Shown: piece after piece, positions 12,990-26,480 of the stretch
Numbering within the stretch: the first letter of the stretch is position 1
How the letters are laid out: the number at the start of each line of letters is the position of its first letter
From: Arenicola marina
Taxonomy: Eukaryota > Annelida > Polychaeta > Arenicolidae
Assembly (NCBI GenBank): GCA_964019135.1
Contig: OZ025265.1
Span: 25,829,143-25,893,142, forward strand
Length of the DNA: 64,000 nt
Direction of reading: 5' to 3'
Notes under the pieces: model-generated
What the model was told of the DNA's origin: nothing
What the model saw: only the letters and a program-made list of their open reading frames with translations
Database searches by the model: none
Program-made: the position numbers and the translations under genes

Positions 12990-13637
12990 GATGCGGAGGC
13001 TCTAATCAGGATTCGTGGGACCAATAGGGATCTAATGGGGCGATTAGGGTTTTGTGGGACAAATCGAGATGTGCAGGGTCGTTTTTCGACGGTTCGAAAC
13101 GGGATCCGTGGGACACATTGGTATACGACGGGTCAAAGCTGGTTTCGTTGGGTCCAATCTGGATTAGCAATGTTCAATCAGGATCACCAGGGTCGAATCG
13201 GGATCTGATGGTCAAATAGGGATGCGACGGGTCAATCTGCATCCTAGTTGTCAAATCTCTATCTGGCGGCTTCCATCAGGTTCTGAGGGAGTCAATAAGA
13301 ATCATATGAGTCCAATCTTGATCCGACGGATTGAATCTGGATCTGAGGGTCAAATCTGAATATGAGGGGTCAATCTGGATCTGAGAGGTCAAATCTGGAT
13401 CTGAGAGGTCCAATCTGGATCTGAGCGGTCAAATCTGGATCTGAGGGATCAAATCTGGATCTGAAGGGTCAAATCTGAATCTGAGGGGTCAATCTAGATC
13501 TGAGAGGTCAAATCTAGATCTGAGGGGTCAATCTGGATCTGAGAGGTCAATCTGGATCTGAGAAGTCAAATCTGGATCTGATAGGTCAAATTTGGATCTG
13601 AGGGGTCAAATTGGGATCTGAGGGGTCAATTAGTGCC
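12990..13637 (-). repeat. 20-bp tandem array, inverted copy
   Basis: About 15 units of GATCTGAGRGGTCAAATCTG occupy about 13330-13637. They are preceded by a more diverged 20-25 bp repeat around GGGATCTGATGG and GGGTC (12990-13330). Units are adjacent, without unique spacers. Confidence 0.9.
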
Positions 13638-14330
13638 TTCAGTTGACAATTTGGATCAAATAGAGGTTTCAGCGGGCAAAATAGAGTTTTAGCGAGTAAA
13701 TTTGGCAAAGTAGGCCATTACACATACAATTTGGCCCAAATAGAGCTTTTAAGGTACAATCTGGGGTAAATAGTGCTTTCGCTGGGCCAAATATAATCTT
13801 CAGAGAGCAATTCAGCATAGATATCGGCGTGGGATAGCAACTTATTCCAAATAGAGCCTTCTGTTGAGAAAATAGAGATTTCTGTTTACAAAATTGAGCT
13901 TTCTGTTGGCAAAATAAAGATGTTGCAACCTAAGTAGAGCTTTCAGCAGGCAATTTGAGCTAAATATCGCACATAACTGACAATTTGGGCTAAATAGCGA
14001 GTATAACAGGGAATTTTAGGTACACTGGGCATCTAACTGACAATTTAGGTTAAACAGCGCGTATAACGAGCAATTTGGCCTAAATTGCGCATGTAGCGGG
14101 TAATTGTTGGTTAAAAAGCGCATGTAACGCTCAATTTATGCTAAATAGCGAATATAACGGGCGATTTGAGCTGAACAGCGCATATAGGGGGCAATTTTGG
14201 ATAAACAGCGCCTATACGGGACAATCCGGGCTAAACAGCGCGTATAACGGGACATTTGAGCCAAATAGCGCATTCATCCGACAACGTGCGCACCGCAGGC
14301 TCTATTTTGAGCAGTGTGCAATGAGCAATT
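13638..14330 (-). repeat. Degenerate 21-bp and 30-bp tandem arrays, inverted copy
   Basis: About 13640-13930 is built on a TTTCTGTTGGCAAAATAGAGC-like unit of about 21 bp. About 13930-14290 is built on a roughly 30-bp unit resembling ATTTGGGCTAAATAGCGCAT plus about 10 bases. Both match 22810-23490 and 28710-29440 on the opposite strand. Confidence 0.8.
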
Positions 14331-16047
14331 AACCGATATTAACGGAATTACAGGTAACGCCGTCGTTTGTGCCGGTGACGTGAGGATCGCGTCATGTGAC
14401 GCATCTTCCGCCCGCGAATTTAATGCCATATTAGAGTTTAAGTGAACATGAAATTTTTATTCTCAAGAGTGATTGCTTGACTCATTATGAATGGCGCTAC
14501 GAATTTTACTTTTTATCTAATAATGCGTCATCGTGACGCGACATGACGTCATTTGACGTTTGCGAAAATGCTTAAGATGGCTTCTATTTCTTTAATATAC
14601 CTACGTATCAACTCGTTCTATGACAGCTATTGCCAAAGTGGCTGAAAATAAAGCAAACCCAACATGTCGTAGGAGCACGTTAGCTATGACGTCATTTTTG
14701 ACGCATACTTATCCCCTGCGCCAAACAAGTTACACACGGCACAAAATGTCCCTGAACACGACCTGCAACGCCAAGCAACCCGAAAGTCGCCATACCTTGT
14801 AATAGCTGAGTAATAGCCTACGTAAGATATGTGACGTCATGACGTCAGGGTGACGTTATGACGTGACGCACGACAACGTCCAAGCGGCAATATGCCAAGC
14901 TTTACTGCCACAACTTATTCGATTAAAGAGCTAGGCGATAGTAAGATTAGTCCTTCAGCTATGGCTTGGCGAAATGGTCAAAAATTGCATTAGCTTATCA
15001 TTGCGGAAACACGGAGACCGACGACAAGAACAAAGAACACTGTAAGCCAAGTGATATAGCAACTAATTTGTTTCTTTTACTATTTTTCTGACCATCAATG
15101 TTCTCTACCATCTGACGCAAACATCACAGATCTAGCTTGTTTTTCTGATTTTTGACGATTTTTTCAAGATGGACACAATCTCCATTCACTCATCATTGGC
15201 GGCCCCGCAAAGGTGTCGTCCCACTTTGGAGCGCTCTAGCACCATAACTGGACAACCTCCGCCTAACTAAAGCACTAAGTGATCTGAAGATGCTTATTGG
15301 CAACTAGTTGGCGAAAAGAATGCAATTTTAGCATTTGTATCTGATTTCTGACGATTTTTCTTTAAATGGCCAGAATCTGTATGTTTATCATTAGGCCAGT
15401 GGCTTCGTTGCCATGGAAACAAAAAGTAATACAGAAATCGCCGGGTTTTTCTTATAAATTGCTTTAAGGTGATATTACCTCACTGTGTGGCGAAGGAGAC
15501 TGAAATAGCTTGAGCGGAAGTAGGTCATATTCGACCAAGTTCATTTTTCCCCATAGGATCCAATGTTAAACGATTTCGACTATATACCGAAAAGTAATAA
15601 TGCTATGTCACCATGTTGACAGATTATGACTCAGCTTAGCATTATCCATCCACAGCTGCAAGTATTGAGCGATGGCTTGAATAGGACGCCCGTGGGAGCC
15701 GCTGCTAGTGCCAAAAAGCCGTATCTTTCACCATTGGCCAAATTTCGAAAAAATCCTGTGACGTCACTTTCATCTCCAATTGCATATGATAAGCACTGTT
15801 GCTACTAGGTATCATGTTTAACTAAGACAAAAATCCCCGTGTTGTTTGCTGGAGGCACTTGCGACATACGCGACAAAACATTTTTTCCCAGCCGAAAGAT
15901 ACAGCGCTTTTAACATGGGAAGTCCCATAGAGAAATTCCCCCGGCCCTGGAACCGGAAGTAAGATAGGAACGTATTGTTTTTAGTTTGTAGATATACGAG
16001 GAATTACTTTTTCTACAATATAATGCTACTCTCGCATTTTTGTGATT

Positions 16048-17230
16048 GACGAGTATAATGAGTTTGACTTTAAACTTATCACGGCGTATTCTAGGCACGA
16101 GAAATTAAGGGATTGTCTCGTCAGTTCGAAACTAAAATGATTAAATAACACCATTACACAGATTGTCTCCTGGAGCTCTACATAGGTGATTGCACATATC
16201 TCCAGTAAAAACCACGCCCACTTATATCGCTGTAGCTGCCCGAGGGTCTGCTTCAGGAAAGCACACTCATTGTTATACCTCATCCTATATCCTCTTTATA
16301 TAATAGCTTATCTAACAGACATCGTAAAATAAATAACACCAGCTTTAGGGTGAGCCAGGGACGGCGATATCTAACTGGTCACCGGCGACGCCTCTCCTAA
16401 CAATTTTTAGATAACACCTTCCTCATTAAGCTAATGATCTTGGGCCAGACGGGTTGGCCAGGAAATCTCTGACGTTTTGAAATTTTCTTAGTATCCTGTA
16501 TTAATCGCTTCTGACCAATAACAACCCAGCAGAGGGTGCGAGCCGTGCAGCCAGCCACTGGAGCGACACGCTAATTGGTCTACCTGTTACAATAGCCCAG
16601 CTAATCCCCACTCTAGTACTCCAGGATCGAGGATTTTACTACGAGGTCCAAGGTAGACCCTTCAGACAATTTGTCAGCAACTGAAGAAGTCTTTGTGACG
16701 AAACCGGTCTTGCTGATTTCGGGCAGCGATTTTGCATTCTTTCACATATTTGTATTACTTGATTCGCATTTTGTCATCATTTACTTGCCGCATCATCATC
16801 TGGATTGACCATTCACTTTCATATTGGATTTTATTTTGGATCATTCATCCCGCTGGATATACGGCTTATTTCTCTGGATTCCATCAGGGTGGATTTTCAC
16901 TCGTCATCAGGGTGGATTTTCACTCGTCGTCATTGGACACTGGTCTTCCATCAGATAAGTCGTATCTATCTAACTTTATATTTTTCATTGATATTTGATT
17001 GTAGCATATTCACCCATTTATTTCTTTATTACATGCATTACTTGCTATTTGATGCTAGGAGAGTTAGTATTATTGGTACCGTATAATCCCCCACCCACCC
17101 CCCACAACTAGGACAGGTTGATTTGCTAGTATTATCGTAATCTGCAACGTGTTGATTACGACCCGTTCAGTAGACTAGAGAGAACCCATCGCTTTGTTGA
17201 GTCCTGAGCCCGAGCGTTTAATTCACCCAT
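16048..17230. other. Sequence replacing the left part of the inverted copy
   Basis: This block has no match to the other family R copies. It includes CTGAAGAAGTCTTTGTGACG at 16681, resembling a 5' motif seen in some retroelements, and a 23-bp direct duplication at 16882-16927 (unit CATCAGGGTGGATTTTCACT plus CGT). Several short overlapping frames are present but none shows a domain. It may be another unidentified element inserted in or fused to the repeat. Confidence 0.45.
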
Positions 17231-17385
17231 AATACATACATACATACATACATACATACATACATACATACACACAAACACGACCAACCGACATATGCCG
17301 AAAATTGAAAATTTCAATTTTCGTCATAACAAACACGACCGACCGACATATGACGAAAATTGAAAATTTTCGTCATAACAAGACC
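17231..17385 (-). repeat. Doubled terminus of family R with (CATA)n
   Basis: On the minus strand this is the family R left end twice over. Two blocks each start TTATGACGAAAATT, then an ATTTTCAATTTTCG-type palindrome, then ATATGTCGGTYGGTCGTGTT. They are followed by a (TATG)9 microsatellite (17235-17271 as CATA). It probably marks the left end of the inverted copy at 12290-16047. Confidence 0.8.
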
Positions 17386-18800
17386 AGGAATTTATATTAC
17401 CCTTTTTACAGGGTCGCTATGGTGTAAATATTCTTCAGGCGTACTCACACAACCTATTTGGACATAAGGTTTTTCTGTCATGGCTGTCCCCATCCCCCTC
17501 ACACGTCTCGCCATAATGATCCTATCGTGTATCACGCGTCTGTATGACGTATATCGTGTCTCGTATCATGTTTTATCACATGCTCGGCGGGCCGACTCCC
17601 TCAAGCCGTCTCAGATTAGGGGTGCCCGCCCGAAGAACACGAGCAGCCAACCGCCCCTTCCACACCGGGTGCCAATTGATGCCGGACAGAGCTGACATCT
17701 GTGGTGAAAGAGATATACCCCTATTGAGGAAACATTTTAAAACTTGCGACCGGGGGTTGGGGAAGAACGTTCTTTCACAGAGCGGGTTTGCCGTGAAAAG
17801 GGGCTCTGCATGGAACTGCAACATTTTGAGGGTAAAACACCCCTTCCGTGCGGATTTCGGCGGTAAAACGCCTTTTTCGAGCAGATTTTCAGGGTGAAAC
17901 GCCCCTAAGTGCGGGCGGGTTTCGGAGGTGAAAAAGATAGGGGCTTTACCGCGCGCCACCTCCCCCCCCCCTCCCCCACCCTCCCCCGCTCGTAGTTTGC
18001 GATTATCTAGATAACCGACCGATACCCTAATCAACTGCTATTTGCAGTAAATTTATTCCACTCTCCTCATTTGGGTGATTGGCAGATAAGGGCACATTGC
18101 GTCGCCTAGAATACACATATCACCTTCAGTCTTGCACAAACATTTCGTCTATTATACCAAATCTTAAGATCATTACAAGGCACTATTTTACAAACTGGCG
18201 AATCAATTCTGTCGTGTTCAATCAGCCGCAGGGCGCATATTTGTTTACCGACAGATTCATTAATTTAAATGTTTGGGCCCTGTAGTACAAATAAAATACA
18301 TAGATACATGGCAAGTGTTCATTGGGTAAATCAATTGGTTCAAATTGAAGATATTTCATTACAGTAACATGTGAATATTTACAGGGTGTATAGGCCAACA
18401 TACAGCCACACATATCATGAGCTTTTTTTATCGTCAGGCCGTTTTGCGTCACATCTAATGATCGATCGTTCTCGGTACACTTAAGTAACAACTGAGAGGG
18501 CGGGTTAGGGGCTTTTACCCCCCCCCCCCGCCCTCCCTCACACACACACTCGTATACGCACACGTCTGTGGCGCCCTTTAAGCGCCGACACTAATGTACA
18601 TAGGCAAACAAACATACTAAAATAGACTATTGTCAGTTGCAACGCTTTACCATCAATACTGCGCGAGCGGTGGTTCGTCTAACCAAGAAAATGCACGTAG
18701 TCGATTTCCCCACTCACTTATGATGGGCAACGGCAACTGACCTATGATAGTACCGCTCTCTGTAGTGACCGGGTGCCCACGCCAAGCACACTGTCTGAAT
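17386..18800. other. Anonymous segment with small repeats
   Basis: No gene is supported. A CGGCGGGCCGAC segment shared with 11811 and 12004 lies at 17585. AAAACTTGCGACCGGGGG lies at about 17740 and is shared with 33800-33850. Three degenerate 31-33 bp units around GGTAAAACGCCCC and GCGGATTTCGG lie at 17838-17937, and C-rich runs lie at 17960 and 18520. Confidence 0.5.
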
Positions 18801-19432
18801 TCTGCGCAAATGCCTTTTTATCCATGAATGATCCCCACTGGTGCCGCAAAGATCGCAGCTCTAGCTTGCTTATTTTTGACGTGACGTCATAAGACGTCGC
18901 CGACGCTTACCAACACGTAGCAAATTGGCTTCTAATTTGCCAGTTTAATTACTTATTAACTGACAGTGATGGAAACTAATACTAAAGTAAATGAACACGA
19001 AACGAGTCCACAATGACGTCGGCTCACTTTAATTACGACGTCATTTTTTACGCACACGTTTAGGGACCGCAAATAAATTTACGAATGGCAGTACTTGTCC
19101 CTGGGTATAATGTACAAGGTACAAATAAACCGAAGTCACTATAACGTATAGCCGAGTAATGGCCATTGTAAAACACATCATGATGACGTCATGGCATGAC
19201 GGCAAAGTCAAAATAATAAGAAGCGAACGTTTTGCCCGACAACCCCAAAATGTTGACCAGCACGGCGGTATGCGCATCAGCCTTTCAGTTATGGATTGAC
19301 GAAATTACGTTTTCCTTTCCTAGTTATTAGCCGCAAAGATTTCAGGTCTAGCTTGTTTTTCCGATTTTTGACGAATTGTCTAACTTATCCAGAATCTCTA
19401 TGCTTTATCATTGGGCCACTGTTTCGTCAGTC

Positions 19433-19464
<32 letters not shown>

Positions 19465-19640
19465 CTGTCTGTGAGCACGATAACTGTCGAACACTTGCAG
19501 CTATCGTTGTCAAACTTCGCCAACAGATGCCAGTCTAATCTCAGGTCAAGTTCGTTGCCAGGTGAAATCGGTCAATCGTCAACGTCACGGTGACGTCATA
19601 CGTCCAAAACACATTTTCCGGTCTAACTCGCTCAGTATTA
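18801..19640 (+). repeat. Diverged family R-like segment
   Basis: Phrases match the middle of family R at reduced similarity, such as GCAAAGATCGCAGCTCTAGC at 18847 and TAGCTTGTTTTTCCGATTTT at 19350. It has TGACGTCA at 19184 and 19591 and a (GT)13 run at 19439-19464 followed by CTGTCTGTGAGCACGATAAC. No coding region is visible. Confidence 0.55.
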
Positions 19641-20459
19641 CAGCTAGAAACACGAATAAAAACGCTCTTATCTCCGTTAATATTAAAGCTAAAGGTCTCT
19701 GGTAAGTTTCAGAATGTGCTACTAATTAGGGCGCAGTTTTCATGTATTGTCCACTTTTTGATGCGTATACTAATTTTCGAGTAAAATGAGCTGATCAGTT
19801 TCGAGGAAAACGCACTAAATGACCTCTGTCAGTGTTTTCGCTTTTTGACCCATTTACCTTTAAGCTATCGCTATGACTTTCCAATATGTCATAGAAATAT
19901 GAACTGAGATGACTTGTGTTGAATCTTAGAGTGTTCTAATGCGTCACCTGACGTCACGATGACGTCACTTTTGGTACTTACCAAAAATCGGCAAAAATCG
20001 GAAAAAAATCATAAAAATAGTAGGTCAGTTGTAGGAAACGAGGTTCCCCTTATAGCTGCAAAGTAAAAACGATACGTTCCTATCTTACTTCCGGTTCCAG
20101 GGCCGACGGCATTTCTCTATGGGACTTTTGTGGCGTTTCGACGTTCAAAGGGCCATAACTCGGTTGATAATTGAGCTTGGGAGCCCAGATTTGGCATGAA
20201 GCGAGAGAGAGATGGCAAGTTGACCCGCGGAAATCGCGATATAATTGTTCTAGGACGCTTAGTTTGACCGCTAGAGCGCTCGCGAGAGTTGCACCCCCCT
20301 TTGGCGAGGTTCCCATTATGAGTGAACGGCGATATCGACCGGCATTCCTTACTCGTCGATGGCCGATAGCGACGCTAGAGAGTCGGGACTGGTTGCAAAA
20401 GACACGCTCTTTGACCCAAAGTCGATTTTCGTCATCATCAGTGTCCTCACTGACTTCTT
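19641..20459 (+). repeat. Companion module A, copy 1
   Basis: About 0.8 kb is shared with 25570-26407 and partly with 31340-31715. It starts near TATCTCCGTTAATATTAAAG and ends CAGTGTCCTCACTGACTTCTTG, immediately before the left terminus of a full family R copy. It contains TGACGTCA at 19949 and 19960. Its end resembles the right end of family R, so it may be a shorter relative whose 3' end abuts the next unit. Confidence 0.75.
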
Positions 20460-22809
20460 GTTATGACGAAAATTGAAATTTTCAATTTTCGGAATATGTC
20501 GGTTGGTCGTGTTTGTGTGTATGTATGTATGTATGTATGTCTGTCCCACGGGAAGTCTCTTTGTGGCCTAACTGCTACATGTATCGTTTCGCAATCTTTA
20601 ACATCTTATAGGCAGCTAATAGGGCTACAACATTCTCGTCACGCAGGTCGAAAGGTCAAAGGTCAAGGTCACAGCGATTTTTTGAAAAAATAACTAAAAA
20701 CGCTTATATCTCCGTTAATATTAAAGCTAGAGATCTCGAATTAGGTTCAAAATGTGCCCCTCTTTTAGGTGCAGTTTTTGGATATTGTTTGGATTTGATG
20801 CGTAATACTCATTTTCGAGGAAAACGAGATCATAGGTTTTGCGGAAAACGCACTAAATGACCTCTGTCAGTTTTTTCGCTTTTTGGCACATTTGCCATCA
20901 AGCTATTGCTATTATGTTTAAATATGTCATAGAAATATGAATTGTGATGACTTGTGTTGAATCTTAGAGTTTTCTCATACGTCACGTGACGTCACGATGA
21001 CGTCACTTTTGGTACTTACAAAAAATCATCAAAAATCTGAAAAAAATCACAAAAATGCGAGAGTAGCATTATATTGTAGGAAAAGTAGTTCCTCGTATAG
21101 CTACAAACTAAAAACAATACCTTCCTATCTTACTTCCGGTTCCAGGGCCGGGGGAATTTCTCTATGGGACTTCCCATGTTAAAAGGGCTGTATCTTTAGG
21201 CTGGGAAAAAATGTTTTGTCGCGTATGTCGCCAGTGCCTCCAGCAAACAACACGGGGATTTTTGTCTTAGTTAAACATGATACCTAGTAGCAACAGTGCT
21301 TATCATATGCAATTGGAGATAAAAGTGACGTCACAGGATTTTTTTGAAATTTGGCCAATGGTGAAAGATACGGCTTTTTGGCACTGGCAGCGGCTCCCAC
21401 GGGCGTCCTATTCAAGCCATCGCTCAATACTTGCAGCTGTGGATGGATAATGCTAAGCTGAGTCATAATCTGTGAACATGGTGACATAGCATTATTACTT
21501 TTCGGTATATAGTCGAAATCGTTTAACATTGGATCCTATGGGGAAAAATGAACTTGGTCGAATATGACCTACTTCCGCTCAAGCTATTTCAATCTCCTTC
21601 GCCACACAGTGAGGTAATATCACCTTAAAGCCATTTATAAGAAATACACGGCGATCTCTGTATTACTTTTTGTTTCCATGGCAACGAAGCCACTGGCCTA
21701 ATGATAAACATACAGATTCTGGCCATTTAAAGAAAAATCGTCAGAAATCAAATACAAATGCTAAAATTGCATTCTTTTCGCCAACTAGTTGCCAATAAGC
21801 ATCTTCAGATCACTTAGTGCTTTAATTCGTCGGAGGTTGTCTAGTTATGGTGCTAGAGCGCTCCGAAGTGGGACGACACCTTTGCGGGGCCGCCAATGAT
21901 GAGTGATGGGAGATTGTGTCCATCTTGAAAAAATCGTCAAAAATCAGAAAAACAAGCTAGAGCTGTGACGTTTGCGTCAAATGGTAGGGAACATTGATTG
22001 TCAGAAAAATAGTGAAAGAAACAAATTAGTTGCTATATCACTTCGCTTACAGTGTTCTTTGTTCTTGTCGTCGGTCTCCGTGTTTCCGCAATGATAAGCT
22101 AATGCAATTTTTGACCATTTCGCCAAGCCATAGCTGAAGGACTAATCTTACTATCGGCTAGCTCTTTAATCGAATAAGTTGTGGCAGTAAAGCTTGGCAT
22201 ATTGCCGCTTGGACGTTGTCGTGCGTCACGTCATAACGTCACCATGACGTCATGACGTCACATATCTTAAGTAGGCTATTACTCAGCTATTACAAGGTAT
22301 GGCGACTTTCGGGTTGCTTGACGTTGCAGGTCGAGTTCAGGGACATTTTGTGCCGTGTGTAACTTGTTTGGCGCAGGGGATAAGTATGCGTCAAAAATGA
22401 CGTCATAGCTAACGTGCTCCTACGACATGTTGGGTTTGCTTTATTTTCAGCCACTTTGGCAATAGCTGTCATAGAACGAGTTGATACGTAGGTATATTAA
22501 AGAAATAGAAGCCATCTTAAGCATTTTTGCAAACGTCAAATGACGTCATGTCGCGTCACGATGACGTATTATGAGATAAAAAGTAAAATTCGTAGCGCCA
22601 TTCATAATGAGTCAAGCAATCGCTCTTGAGAAAAAAAAATCATGTTCACTTAAACTCTAATATGGCATTAAATTGGCGGGCGGAAGATGCGTTACACGAC
22701 GCGATCCTCACGTCATCGGCACAAACGACGGTGTTACCTGTAATTTTGTTAATATCGGTTAATTGCTCATTGCACATTGCTCAAAATAGAGCCTGCGGTG
22801 CGCACGTTG

Positions 22810-23490
22810 TCGGATGAATGCGCTATTTGGCTCAAATTTCCCGTTGTGCGCGCTGTTTAGCCCGAATTGTCCCCGTATACGCGCCGTTTATCCAAAATTG
22901 CCCGCTATATGCGCTGTTCAGCTCAAAAAGCCCGTTATATTCGCTATTTAGCATAAATTGAGCGTTATATGCGCTTTTTAACTGACAATTACCCGCTACA
23001 TGCGCAATTGAGTCCAAATTGCTAGTTATACGCGCTGTTTACCCTAAATTGCCCCTTAGATGCCCAGTGTACCTAGAATGTCCTGTTATACTTGCTATTT
23101 AGCCCCAATTGCCAGGTATGTGCGATATTTAGCTCAAATTGCATGCTGAAAGCTCTAGTTTGCGAACCAAAAGCTCTATTTTGCCAACAGAAAGCTCTAT
23201 TTTGCGAACCAAAAGCTCCATGTTGTCAACAAAAAGCTCGATTTTGTAAACAGAAAGCGCTATTTAGTAAACAGAAAGCTATATTTGGAATAAGTTGCTA
23301 TCCCACGCCGATATCTATGCTCAATTGCTCTCTGAAGGTCATATTTGGCCCAGCAAAAGCACTATTTACCCCAGATTGTACATTAAAAGCTCTATTTGGG
23401 CCAAATTGTATGTGTAATGGCCTACTGGGTCAAATTTACTCACTAAAACTCTATTTTGCCCGCTGAAACCTCTATTTGATCCAAATTGTC
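22810..23490 (+). repeat. Degenerate 30-bp then 21-bp tandem arrays, copy 2
   Basis: About ten 29-31 bp units (CGCTGTTTAGCCCGAATTG plus about 11 bases) are followed by about eight 21-bp units (GCTCTATTTTGCCAACAGAAA). Both types vary strongly within the copy, but each variant is conserved between copies 2 and 3. Confidence 0.85.
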
Positions 23491-24360
23491 AAGTGAAGGC
23501 ACTAATTGACCCCTCAGATCCCGATTTGACCCCTCAGATCCAGATTTGACCTCTCAGATCCAGCTTGACCCCTCAGATCCAGATTTGACCTCTCAGATCT
23601 AGATTGACACGTCAGATCCAGATTTGTCCCTTCAAATCCAGATTTGATCCCTCAGATCCAGATTTGACCTCTCAGATCCATATTTGTCCTCTCAGATCCA
23701 GATTGACCCCTCAGATCCAGATTTGACCCTCAGATCCAGATTTGATCCTTTAGATCCAGATTTGATTCCTCAGATCCAGATTTGATCCCTCAGATCCAGA
23801 TTTGACCTCTCAGATCAAGATTTGACCTCTCAGATCCAGATTTGACCTCTCAGATCTAGATTGACCCCTCAGATCCAGATTTGATCCTCAGATCCAGATT
23901 TGACCCTTCAGATCCAGATTTGATCCCTCAGATCCAGATTTGATCCCTCAGATCCAGATTGACCCCTCAGATCGAGAGTTGACCCTCAGATCAAGATTTG
24001 ACCCTTCAGATCCAGATTTGATCCCTCAGATCCAGATTTGATCCCTCAGATCCAGATTGACCCCTCAGATCGAGCGTTGACCCTCAGATCAAGATTTGAC
24101 CCTTCAGATCCAGATTTGATCCCTCAGATCCAGATTTGACCCTCAGATCCAGATTTGATCCCTCAGATCCAGATTTGATCCTTCAGATCCAGATTGGACC
24201 TCTCAGACCCAGAATTGACCCTCAGATCTAGATTTGACCTCTCAGATCCTGATTGACCATTCAGATCCAGAGTGATCCTTCAGATCCAGATTTGACGTAT
24301 CAGATCCAGACTTGACCTCTCAGATCCATATTGACCCCTCAGATCCAGATATCATTCACA
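23491..24360 (+). repeat. 20-bp tandem array, copy 2 (about 43 units)
   Basis: The unit is CAGATCCAGATTTGAYCCCT with small length changes. A roughly 100-bp sub-block containing GACCCCTCAGATCGAG at about 23955 is repeated at about 24060. Diverged units continue to about 24830. Confidence 0.95.
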
Positions 24361-25390
24361 GACGCCTATTTTGCCTCTCAGATCCATATTGACCTTTTCA
24401 GCTCCCCATTCGACCTGGACATCCACATTTGCCCTCTCAGATCCCGAGTAGTCATCTGGCATCCCCACTAGACCCGTCAGACCCAGATTTAATCTGTCGG
24501 ATCCAGATTGGACTCATATGATTTTTATTGACTCCCTCAGAACCTGATGGAAGCCGCCAGATAGAGATTTGACAACTAGGATGCAGATTGACCCGTCGCA
24601 TCCCTATTTGACCTTCAGATCCCGATTCGACCTTGGTGATCCTGATTGAACATTGCTAATCCAGATTGAACCCAACGAAACCAGCTTTGACCCGTCGTAT
24701 ACCAATGTGTCCCACGGATCCCGTTTCGAACCGTCGACTTCGACCCTGCACATCTCGATTTGTCCCACACAAACCTAATCGACCCATCAGATCCCTATTG
24801 GTCCCCCGAATCCTGATTAGCATCCCTATTCGAAGACCCTGCGGACCGCCACTTGCGAAGGACAACCCAAGGCATCATCGATACACGCCTGATCACTTCA
24901 GGGTGATTTTGTTTAGTCCTCTAATGAGTGACCAGTGGCCACGGTGCTGTCATCCCAACACACCCCCTCCCCCCCCCCCCCCCCCAGGAAATCCGGAAAA
25001 AAAATTTGGGGAAAATTTCACAAAAATGTCATGCAGCGGCAATGTGAGAGACGACCTTGGGCAACAATACACACCATTTGGGCCACTAACTTTTTACTTT
25101 TTTTTTCCACACTAGGTCGGCACGAGCATTTGTAATACCATTCACTCAAACCGCTGACCTAATTCCGAGGCCCCGTCTTGACCTCAAAACCACGCTATCA
25201 TATTCAATGTAAAGTTCAAGCAAGGGGGACCGAGCATATGTACTCAATGTACCGGAATCTAGAAATGGCCCTCATTCCCTTAATAATCATCGTGGAGGGT
25301 CGCGGTTTGAATCACCATGTTCAGAAAGACACGTTCTGTGACCCAAAGTCGATTTTCGTCATCATCAGTGTCCCACTGAGTTCTTGGTTC

Positions 25391-26407
25391 TTTGTCGGTC
25401 TTCCCGTCCAAAAGGCGTGTATTTCTGTCTCACTCGAGAATTGCAAGTCTCATTGCGTCCTACCAACCGTATACATTAATTCGCATTAATTTGTGCCTGA
25501 TAGCTTAGCGATAGGGCTACAATATACTCGTCACGCAGATCGAAAGGTCAAAGGTCAAGGTCACAGCGATGTTTGACAAAAATCATTAAACACGCCTATA
25601 TCTCCGTTAATATTAAAGCTAGAGATCTCTGGTCAGTTTCAGAATGTGCTACTAATTACGGCGCAGGTTTCATGTATTGTTTACTTTTTGATGCGTATAT
25701 TTATTTTCGAGTAATATGAGCTCATAAGTTTTGAGGAAAACGCACTAAATGACCTCTGTCAGTGTTTTCGCCTGATGACCCATTTACCTTCAAGTTATCG
25801 CTATAACGTTCTAATATGTCATAGAAATATGAACTGAGATGATTTGTATCGAATCTTAGAGTGTTTTGATGCGTCACGTGACGTCACCATGACGTCACTT
25901 TTGGTACTTACCAAAAATCGGCAAAAATCGGAAAAAAATCATAAAAATGCGGGAGTAGCGTCATTTTGTAGGAAACGAGGTTCCCCTTATGGCCACAAAT
26001 TAAAAACGATACGTTCCGATCTTACTTCCGGTTCCAGGGCCGACGGCATTTCTCTATGGGACTTTTGTGGCGTTTTCAGTTCAAAGGGCCATAACTCGGT
26101 TAATATTTGAGCTAGGGAACCCAGATTTGACATGAAGCGAGAGAGAGATGTCGGCTTATCTATGGTAAATCTCACCAGATTTGCCCTAGGACGCTTAGTT
26201 TGGCCGCTAGAGCGCTCGCAAGAGGTGCACCCCCCTTTGCTGAGGCACCCATTATGAGTGAATAGCGATATCGACCGGCACTCCTTACTCGTCGATGGCC
26301 GCCGTTCGCTTAATAGCGACGCTAGAGAGTCGGGACTGGTCGCAAAGTACACGCCCTTTGACCCAAAGTCGATTTTCGTCATCATCAGTGTCCTCACTGA
26401 CTTCTTG
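25391..26407 (+). repeat. Companion module A, copy 2
   Basis: It begins GTTCTTTGTCGGTCTTCCCG directly after the family R right end and carries GGTCAAAGGTCAAGGTCACA (25549). From TATCTCCGTTAATATTAAAG (about 25600) it matches 19670-20459 at an offset of about 5930 bp. TGACGTCA occurs at 25879 and 25890. It ends CACTGACTTCTTG at the left terminus of copy 3. Confidence 0.8.
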
Positions 26408-26480
26408 TTATGACGAAAATTGAAATTTTCAATTTGAAATTTTCAATTTTCGGCATATGTCGGTTGGTCGTGTTTGTGTG

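Larger units (their letters stand above)
12290..16047 (-). repeat. Family R, inverted copy
   Basis: Read on the minus strand this segment matches 21045-25390 and 26998-31245. It starts at 16047 with AATCACAAAAATGCGAG and ends at 12290 with CAGTGTCCCACTGAGTTCTTG. It includes the internal short-repeat arrays in reverse orientation and TGACGTCA at 14544, 14687, 14832, 14840 and 15759. The part left of AATCACAAAAATGCGAG in full copies is missing here and is replaced by 16048-17230. Confidence 0.85.
20460..25390 (+). repeat. Family R, full copy 2
   Basis: It runs from TTATGACGAAAATTGAAATT to CAGTGTCCCACTGAGTTCTTG, about 4.9 kb. In order it has the palindromic terminus, (TATG)5, AGGTCAAAGGTCAAGGTCAC (20655), paired TGACGTCA sites (20987/20998 and 22245/22253, with singles at 21326, 22398 and 22541), 30-bp, 21-bp and 20-bp tandem arrays (22810-24360), a poly-C run (about 24968-24985) and a CAGTG/CACTG hairpin end. 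Copy 3 lies about 5.9 kb downstream in the same orientation with very high similarity. No frame shows a recognisable transposase, Rep/helicase or reverse transcriptase. I infer a non-autonomous element or a tandemly amplified satellite-like unit. Confidence 0.85.

Noticed and set aside
16680..16720. Hammerhead ribozyme core (CTGAAGA...GAAAC)
   Set aside because: The conserved CTGATGA is not matched, stem II would be only about 3 bp, and I could not pair stems I and III convincingly.
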